Shown here piece by piece: positions 1 to 4,880 of a stretch of 19,267 nucleotides of DNA. The number at the start of each line of letters is the position of its first letter. Positions within the stretch are counted from its first letter, which is position 1. The position numbers and the translations under genes were made by a program. The DNA is from Stramenopiles sp. TOSAG23-6 (Eukaryota > Sar): the NCBI GenBank assembly GCA_900128565.1, contig LT636051.1, forward strand, positions 1-19,267, read 5' to 3'. Under the pieces are notes generated by a model that was not told the DNA's origin, did no database searches, and saw only the letters and a list, made by a program, of their open reading frames with translations.

Positions 1-51
1 TGTACCTAACAAATTTTAGTTTTTTTTTTTTGAAATATTTTTCCAAAATAC
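1..51 (+). mobile_element. Introner-like intron copy 0 (3' part only)
   Basis: The window opens inside an intron: TGTACCTAAC at 1-10 is the branch-site-like motif, followed by a T tract (20-31) and GAAATATTTTTCCAAAATAC ending at 51. Exon coding (EFPIIRF) starts right after the ATG at 52-54. Its sequence is nearly identical to copies 1 and 4. No AG occurs near the 3' end; the nearest upstream AG is at 18-19, straight after the branch motif. Confidence 0.75.
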
Positions 52-3000
52 ATGAATTTCCAATCATTCGTTTTCAAAATAGTGATAATTTAGTTATTGC
101 AATTATTGATAAAGAAGGAGGCGAAGATAATAAAACAATAGTTTGGCTACTAAGACGTTCTTATCACCACACAAAAGATTCTGAGTGGGAAGCGACTGGT
201 ATTTCATTTGATGAAGATACTGAAAACCGTGCTGAACCAAAAGTTTCATTTTATGGTAGCGTCACTGGAACTCCGTCAACATATCCTGCCGATCGTGGCG
301 AAAGATGTATGTTTTATTTTGTTTCAAATTCGATTTTTTTTTCTTACGAAATTTTGTACCTAACAAATTTTAGTTTTTTTTTTTCAAATATTTTTCCAAA
401 ATACATAGTGGCAAAGACTTTAATTGTCTTCAAGCATCATTGCGATTCTTTTCTTTATTGTTGCAGTACCATGATCCTAAACTCGCTAAGTTTCTTGATC
501 AATACAAACTGCCTCCATTTATGTATATACGTTTTTAACATTCATTTTTGACCTACATTTTTTGTATAGAAATTTTTTGTACTAACGAATTTTTTTTTTA
601 CTAAAAAACTAAAAAAAAAATATTTTTCATAATACATGCAACGTCATGGTTCCTTACATTATTTTCACACTCTTTAAGTTTGATCCATTTATTTCCTGTT
701 TGGGATTTTTACATTATTGAAGATAATCCATTTGCACACCATTTTCTTGCTGTGGCAGTCATGTATGTTTTCATCATTTAACCCTAATAACCCTAAATTA
801 TTTTACTATGAAAATTTTGTACCTGACGATTTTTTTTTTATTTGTACAAAAAAAAAAATATATTTTTCACAATACATGATTGATCTTGGAAGGTCTCTAA
901 TGTCAGCTGAATCTGAAACGGATGGTAGACTCAATGTGTCTAGAGATTTACTTATGCAACAATTACTTCGATGTCAGAAACGTATGTATGTTTTAGTTTT
1001 TTTTTTTGTATGAANTTTTTTTTCGTACGAAATTTTGTACCTAACGAAATTAATTTTTTTTTTTTGAAATATTTTTCCAAAATACATGAGGGTCGAAGGT
1101 CTTGGTCGTTGTGGTGGTCATATATGGTTTCATCATTCATTTCGATTTAATTTTTTTTCATACGAAATTTTGTACCTAACATTTTTGTTTTTTTAATATT
1201 TTTAATTATTCATGGTAGTGGTGTCCGAAGATTATGTGAATCCGCGAGACATCTTTTAGAAACAACTCCTCGATCGTTCACTGCGTTACTCAATGAAGTA
1301 TGTTATTCCAAATCTCAACCTAGTGCTACACTATTGAAAAAATTAGAAAGATTACCTTGTCTTGAAGTCCTACCGGGAGAACTTGTACGCAATGCAGAGG
1401 AACAACAGCGCGAGAGAGAAGTGGAGGCAGGAAATATTGTTCAAGAGATTGAACGTATATCAGTCACAAATGTTGGAGTCTCCCAAGTTGCTTCGAAATG
1501 TAAGTATTTCGTAATGGACTGTCGAAGTGTTGCATCATATGATGCTGCCCATTTCTCTATATCTTATCGATTATCGCCTGATTTACTTGATGAAGGAATG
1601 GGAGAACTCTCTGAAATTTTAGATAGTTTCTCAGCAATGAAGGAATGTAATTTATGCTTTGTCGGTGATGCATTGGATTTAAATAAAAAGGAAAGTGTAG
1701 GAAGCAAAGCTCGTACATTCATAAAAAAAGGATGTAGGTTTTTATCATCAATTTCAAAAAAAACAAAATGTATGATAAAAATGTTGTATCTGACAAACGT
1801 TTTTTTTACAAAAACAAATTATTTTTTCACAATACATGGAAACGTGGATTTACAGATAATGACGAGGATGATGATGCTGTAAAATGGGGCGTTTCGACAA
1901 GATTCGCATTGCTCTTTTTACAACGTGGATTTTCAAAGGTAGCTATTGTACCTGGTGGTTTTCCAGCTTGTTTGCGGAAGGCAGGTAGCAGAAGCTCAAT
2001 ATTTGTAAATTGTGAACCAATTGAGAGTGTAAAATGCGACAATAATGTTGGTATGGTGGAGAAATTTTTAGGTGATCATTGGGGTGGAGTAAATAAGATG
2101 TCTTCCATCAAATCTCTACGAAGAAAACAAACACCATTGCGAAATGCAACCGATGCTAATGCTAGATATGCATGGAAATCTTTTAAAGGTCTTTTTATTA
2201 GTGAAAAAACAAAACTAGCATTTCCAAAAATTCCTCTTCCACCAATAGTAACACCAATATCTTCATCTGTGCTTGCAATAAAATGGAAAGATGAAGATGA
2301 TTCTATAGACAAATTTGTACTTGAATATAAACAAGTTCCTTCAGATGGTGATGAGGTCATGACAAAATTCGGTAGAGCCACATTGTGTTGTATACGTAAA
2401 GATGGTATCGCAACTCATTCGTTACATGATTGGAAACTTGATAATGGAGGAATTGTAAATGTGTTTATACCTTTGAGAGATATATGTTTCTCTCCACCAA
2501 AAGTGATTGAGAAATTGCATGATAAAAATAGTGTTGTGAAATGTAAGCCAACGATAGTAAAAATGGAAAATGATAAATGTTTGCCAGATGATCGTTTCGA
2601 GAGTAAGGAAATTTCAAACAAAAAAGTCGTAGAGGTTTCTGAATCCAAAGTAGAGGAAATAAAAACTTTTTCTGTACAATCGAAAATAGATACTCGTCCT
2701 ACTACTTTGGAGAGCAGAAAACATTTTCGTTTGGAAACATCAACTGAATGGCTTAGAGCAAATAATAATGTTCCGATAATTTCAAAATCTAATATCGGAT
2801 TGCCTCACAAGCCTTTTCTTTTAGGCTCTGCTAAAGAAAAGGCAACAACAAAGAATCATACATTTTCTATATCTGTACCATCACCTTTGCTCCCTACATC
2901 TAGGTACTGTGTTCGATTGAGTTCTCACAATTCACAAGGCTGGAGTCATTGGTCATCCCCATCACTACCTGTTTATACTTTATCTCTAGAAGAAGAGGAG

Positions 3001-4218
3001 AATCGTGCAAATGAGAGAAAACGAAAGCAAGAAGAAAGAAATGTTGCTTTACAGGCACAAGTAAATATGGAAAGTCGTGAAGGATTAGTATTTTCTGTTG
3101 TATTTGATAGTGGACCTTTAGGTTTGTCACTCAAAGGTGGGAGCATTGGGGGTACCTCTGTCGCTAGAACTAAACCTAATGGTCAAGCTGAATGTCATGG
3201 GGTACAAGTTAATGATGTTGTTGTTGGTGTTGGAGATGAAACTATACTAGACGAAGATTCAGTGGAGATTGTTGTAGCGAAAGTTAAAGCCCATTCTCGA
3301 CCAGTAAAAATTAGATTTTTGCGAAAGACAACACAAGTATCCTTGAATACAAACACAAGTATGTCAAGACTGAATAGAAAGTGTCAAAATGGAAAGAAAG
3401 ACTCCACAGTTGATGAAAATTCTCAAAAGAAGCATACTGAAAAATCTGATGCAAGTTCATCGAAATTAGCAAATAGCCGAAATTCATTTGGTATTTCTTT
3501 TGGAAAGTTAGGAGGAAAATTTAGCAAGTTAAAGAATAAAATTATGAAAACTGAAACTCATCCTACAAAACGTAATGGTGATGTTGTAGGTCCTTCAGAA
3601 AGAGGCCTCATTAATATCTCAAAATGGCGCGAAGACCCAAAGAAACGTGGTAAATATAAAGATGTAGAAGATAGTAAAATGGAATTCTTTTCATGTTTAT
3701 CGGCTGCTGATGCTTCATTGGAGGGTGCAGATATTGATGATTCACAACGCTGGTTAGTCGTCAATGACTCTTACGTAATGTTTGTTTTATCTTTTTACAA
3801 ATTTCGAATTTTTTTTCGTACGAAATTTCGTACCTAACGATTTTTTTCAAAGTATTTTTCACAACACATGTGTATTTTAGAAGATTCGGAGTATTCTGGA
3901 TGGGGGTCACTGGAAAATAAGTTTCAGTATCGAAATCTTGTAAAAATTACAAGTAAAAAATTAGCAGAAAATGTTTTAATATTTTATATTAATTGTGTTG
4001 ATGATCATGGTCAAGTAGAACTAAAAACATTTTTTTATACAATTGTTAATGCCATGAAACGTCGAGATTGTGTTGCTTCGATTATGACGAAATATAAAGA
4101 AGCGGTACAGAAGGAGAGTTGTCTGAATGATTCCACTACAAATAAGAAATATAAAGAAGTGGTACAGAAGGATAGTCGTCTGAATGATTCCACTACAAAT
4201 AAAAGTTTATCGCCGTAA
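52..4218 (+). CDS. TBC1D23: TBC1D23-like protein, 5' partial, eight exons in window
   Basis: Family role: catalytically weak TBC protein that bridges endosome-derived vesicles to golgins at the trans-Golgi and binds the WASH complex. Exons (element-end model): 52-306, 408-524, 636-760, 876-983, 1086-1119, 1212-1767, 1836-3777, 3868-4218 (TAA). Exons 2-3 read LLQYHDPKLAKFLDQY and ATSWFLTLFSHSLS, then VWDFY and DNPFAHHFLAVAV, which is the second half of a TBC domain. Exon 6 holds RHLLETTPRSF and a rhodanese-like fold (FVMDCRSVASYDAAHF), which ends in exon 7 with VAIVPGGF. Exon 7 then has a split FN3, a charged helix, a PDZ and a polybasic stretch. Exon 8 carries LVKITSKK, the mark of the TBC1D23 C-terminal domain. 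Order and spacing of TBC, rhodanese and C-terminal domain match TBC1D23; FN3 and PDZ are additions. The N-terminus, including the catalytic-finger region, lies left of the window. Exon edges are uncertain by a few bases, most at 306/408 and around exon 5. Confidence 0.82.
307..407 (+). mobile_element. Introner-like intron copy 1
   Basis: It starts AT|GTATGTTTTA and contains TTACGAAATTTTGTACCTAAC, a T tract and CCAAAATACATAG. The exon before is in frame 3 (RGER) and the exon after in frame 2 (DFNCLQASL), so 3n+2 bases must be removed. The obvious GT-AG choice 307-408 has the wrong length. Frame-compatible choices are 306-406, 307-407 (equal to 308-408 and 309-409 by a GT repeat) and a GT-AG option 307-416. 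The last would delete the KD before FNCLQ. Confidence 0.7.
525..635 (+). mobile_element. Introner-like intron copy 2, no possible AG 3' end
   Basis: It carries the family hairpin remnant (GAAATTTTTTGTAC), a perfect TACTAAC branch motif at 579-585, a T tract and TTTTTCATAATACATG. The exon before ends KLPPFMY and the exon after starts ATSWFLTLF, both clear TBC sequence in the same frame. Removal must be a multiple of three. Removing 525-635 (AT...AC; equal to 526-636 or 527-637) gives FMY-ATSW. There is no AG between 570 and 676, so an AG end would delete ATSWFLTLFSHSLS. Confidence 0.8.
761..875 (+). mobile_element. Introner-like intron copy 3
   Basis: CATG flanks both ends (760-763 and 875-878), so removals 760-874 to 764-878 give the same product, AVAVM-IDLGRSLM. 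It starts ATGTATGTTTTC, has TGTACCTGAC as branch-like motif, and ends TTTTTCACAATACATG. It also contains two telomere-like CCCTAA units at 779-797. A GT-AG reading 763-892 is frame-compatible but removes five residues from a stretch that aligns without gaps to animal TBC1D23. Confidence 0.75.
984..1085 (+). mobile_element. Introner-like intron copy 4
   Basis: The closest copy to the family consensus: ATGTATGTTTTAG start, the perfect palindrome TTTCGTACGAAA at 1021-1032, GTACCTAACGAA, a long T tract, and GAAATATTTTTCCAAAATAC end. ATG is repeated at 984-986 and 1086-1088, so 984-1085 and 986-1087 give the same product (QKR-MRVEGLG). A GT-AG reading 986-1090 is also in frame and differs by one residue. 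An undetermined base lies at 1015. Confidence 0.75.
1120..1211 (+). mobile_element. Introner-like intron copy 5 (diverged)
   Basis: The ends are diverged (ATATATGGTTTC start, AATTATTCATGG end) but the core CATACGAAATTTTGTACCTAAC is intact. TCAT is repeated at 1118-1121 and 1210-1213, so removals 1118-1209 to 1122-1213 give one product, GGH-GSGVRRLCE. A GT-AG reading 1127-1218 is frame-compatible (GGHI-CGVRRL). The upstream exon would be only about 34 bases. Confidence 0.65.
1480..1990 (+). other. Rhodanese-like domain, interrupted by an intron
   Basis: FVMDCRSVASYDAAHFSIS matches the start of the rhodanese-like domain of TBC1D23 (D-C-R ... Y-x-A-x-H). NLCFVGDAL is the central strand and loop, and FALLFLQRGFSKVAIVPGGF is the final helix and strand. 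The central loop has Cys-x-x-Gly but no clear CxxGxR active-site pattern, so sulfur transfer is doubtful. An acidic stretch NDEDDDAVKW follows the intron at 1768-1835. The region just before that intron (KARTFIKKGCRFLSSISKK) is longer than in the animal protein. Confidence 0.75.
1768..1835 (+). mobile_element. Introner-like intron copy 6 (short)
   Basis: The shortest copy, 68 bases: ATGTATGATAAAAATG start, TATCTGAC branch-like motif, T tract, ATTTTTTCACAATACATG end. ATG is repeated at 1768-1770 and 1836-1838. The exons are in different frames (frame 2 before, frame 1 after) and 68 is the right length to join them, giving KTK-WKRGF. The element itself has no stop in the upstream frame, but reading through loses the rhodanese frame. 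A GT-AG reading 1770-1855 is also frame-compatible. Confidence 0.7.
2230..2985 (+). other. Fibronectin type III fold split by a ~170-residue insert
   Basis: The first part (about 2230-2345) reads PLPPIVTPISSSVLAIKWK...FVLEYKQVP, which fits FN3 strands A to C. The last part (about 2860-2985) reads SRYCVRLSSHNSQGWSHWSS, which fits strands F and G with the usual N-x-x-G-x-(S)-x-W-S ending. Between them lie about 170 residues rich in Lys, Ser and Glu with no recognised fold. Either the insert loops out of one FN3 domain, or two FN3 halves are coincidental; the first seems likelier. Confidence 0.6.
3080..3328 (+). other. PDZ domain
   Basis: The segment LVFSVVFDSGPLGLSLKGG contains a PLGLSL carboxylate-binding-loop-like motif (x-Phi-G-Phi). 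It is followed by GVQVNDVVVGVGDE, the usual G-x-x-x-x-D-x-(I/V)-(L/V)-x-(V)-(N/G) strand, and a helix EDSVEIVVAKVKA, ending in PVKIRFLRK. This is a complete PDZ of about 83 residues. PDZ domains usually bind C-terminal peptides of partner proteins. It sits after a charged helix (about 2990-3065, EEEENRANERKRKQEER). Confidence 0.75.
3613..4085 (+). other. TBC1D23-type C-terminal (PH-like) domain, split by an intron
   Basis: The domain begins INISKWREDPKK, continues RWLVVNDSYV to the exon 7 end, then MCILEDSEYSGWGSLENKF and RNLVKITSKKLAENVLIFYI in exon 8. In animal TBC1D23 this domain binds the FAM21 subunit of the WASH complex. From memory of the human protein, the stretch across the intron (VNDSYV|MCILED to KITSKK) aligns without gaps if the element at 3778-3867 is removed exactly. 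This supports both the identification and the splice position. Confidence 0.7.
3778..3867 (+). mobile_element. Introner-like intron copy 7
   Basis: ATGT is repeated at 3778-3781 and 3868-3871, and removal of 90 bases gives DSYV-MCILED. The core has a 16-bp perfect palindrome (3818-3833) overlapping CGTACCTAAC, a T tract, then TATTTTTCACAACACATG. The first AG after the element (3879-3880) does not fit the frame with any nearby GT. A GT-AG alternative 3775-3852 fits the frame but would keep part of the element as coding sequence (YFSQH). Confidence 0.75.
4090..4203 (+). repeat. 57-bp tandem duplication at the TBC1D23-like C-terminus
   Basis: Two adjacent 57-base units (4090-4146 and 4147-4203) each encode 19 residues of the form KYKE(A/V)VQK(E/D)S. 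They differ at only a few bases, so the duplication is recent. It lies past the conserved C-terminal domain, a few codons before the stop, so it probably adds a flexible tail. Confidence 0.9.
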
Positions 4219-4249
4219 TTAAGAAAACATTTTTTTGATATTCGTTTTA

Positions 4250-4255
4250 AATAAA
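4250..4255 (+). promoter_or_regulatory. Poly(A) signal-like AATAAA for the TBC1D23-like gene
   Basis: AATAAA begins 32 bases after the TAA stop at 4216-4218, in an AT-rich stretch. In AT-rich DNA such a hexamer can occur by chance, but the position is right for a short 3' UTR. Confidence 0.4.
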
Positions 4256-4312
4256 TATATTTTACATAAATGAGGAATATCTACGTATACCTATACGAGT
4301 TATAAAATACTT

Positions 4313-4318
4313 TTTATT
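4313..4318 (-). promoter_or_regulatory. Poly(A) signal-like AATAAA for the giant minus-strand gene
   Basis: TTTATT on the plus strand reads AATAAA on the minus strand about 120 bases past the stop at 4436-4438. A second one (4373-4378) is closer. Which is used, if either, cannot be told from sequence. Confidence 0.35.
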
Positions 4319-4370
4319 TTGTAGAGTAAGACAACAAATTTTAATGTATCCCTCTTTTTCACTACTTATA

Positions 4371-4494
4371 GTTTTATTACCATATAGAATTATCTAGGTT
4401 ATTGTATTCATCTGGAGATTGTAGTTGATTTAGTTTTATAACCATGTAGAATCATCTGGGTTATTATATTCATTTGGAGATTGTAGTTGACTTC
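4371..4494 (-). repeat. 62-bp tandem duplication spanning the stop codon of the giant gene
   Basis: Units at 4371-4432 and 4433-4494 match at roughly 85 percent of positions. The inner unit (4433-4494) codes for the last residues of the protein (QLQSPNEYNN...) and its TAA stop at 4436-4438. The outer unit lies past the stop and still holds the same coding pattern plus its own TAA, now untranslated. Confidence 0.85.
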
Positions 4495-4880
4495 CATCTA
4501 TTGTATCTCCTATTTCATTTCTATCAACATCTTCTTCTTGATTGGTGCTTTCATTCTTTTGAACTTGCTTATCAGTTTTACCAAGAATTCCCATATCATT
4601 ATTTATAGGAACTACCTTATTACTGCGCTTGAAAGAAACGACTCTAGAGGGATACTGAAGCTGATGTGTATCTCTATCATTATCTTTTAAATCTTCATCT
4701 TTTATATCATCATCTACTTCCTCTTTCAGTTCATCCAGTAGTTTTTTTCTACGACGTTGTTTATGTACTAGGATTTTGTTACGACGTGTTTTTTTTTTTT
4801 TTTCGATCTGTTCTACCGTTTCGTTTCCTAAAATTTTTGCTTCTTTCAGTAATCGCTTGTGGCGTCGTCCTGCTTTTAGC
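4436..4880 (-). other. Basic then acidic cytoplasmic tail with a 15-T coding tract
   Basis: After the EF-hand comes a strongly basic segment (EKKKKTRRNKILVHKQRRRKK) and then an acidic one (EEVDDDIKDEDLKDNDRD). The lysines are coded by an uninterrupted run of 15 T on the plus strand (4789-4803). The tail ends in the duplicated QLQSPNEYNN sequence. No recognised domain. Confidence 0.7.

Larger units (their letters stand above)
408..1310 (+). other. TBC domain, C-terminal half (exons 2-6)
   Basis: Five short exons together give a continuous TBC-like helical protein: CLQASLRFFSLLLQYHDPKL, then LPPFMYATSWFLTLFSHSL, VWDFY, EDNPFAHHFLAVAV, a variable stretch with SRDLLMQQLLRCQKR, and finally RLCESARHLLETTPRSF. 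The W-(F)-L-T-L-F and WD-x-(Y) motifs are typical of TBC domains. The join FMY|ATSW fits the family pattern only when the intervening element is removed. The arginine and glutamine fingers needed for Rab-GAP activity would sit upstream, so activity cannot be judged here. Confidence 0.8.
4219..4435. other. Convergent intergenic region (217 bases)
   Basis: It contains the 3' ends of both genes, candidate poly(A) signals on both strands and, at its right end, the outer unit of the 62-bp tandem duplication. No RNA gene or further coding sequence is visible. Confidence 0.7.

Noticed and set aside
307-408. Simple GT-AG intron 307-408 (GTATGT...CATAG)
   Set aside because: Its length puts the next exon out of frame with DFNCLQASLRFF and LLLQYHDPKL, which are clear coding sequence.
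1768-3837. The ATG at 1768 as the start of an independent gene
   Set aside because: It lies inside introner copy 6, and the sequence before it is the first half of the same rhodanese-like domain.
3868-4218. A small independent gene starting at the ATG at 3868
   Set aside because: The protein continues the TBC1D23 C-terminal domain begun in the previous exon; the ATG is the direct repeat at the end of introner copy 7.
1-4218. T-rich tracts as terminators or promoters
   Set aside because: They are the polypyrimidine parts of the introner-like elements and recur at fixed places within each copy.
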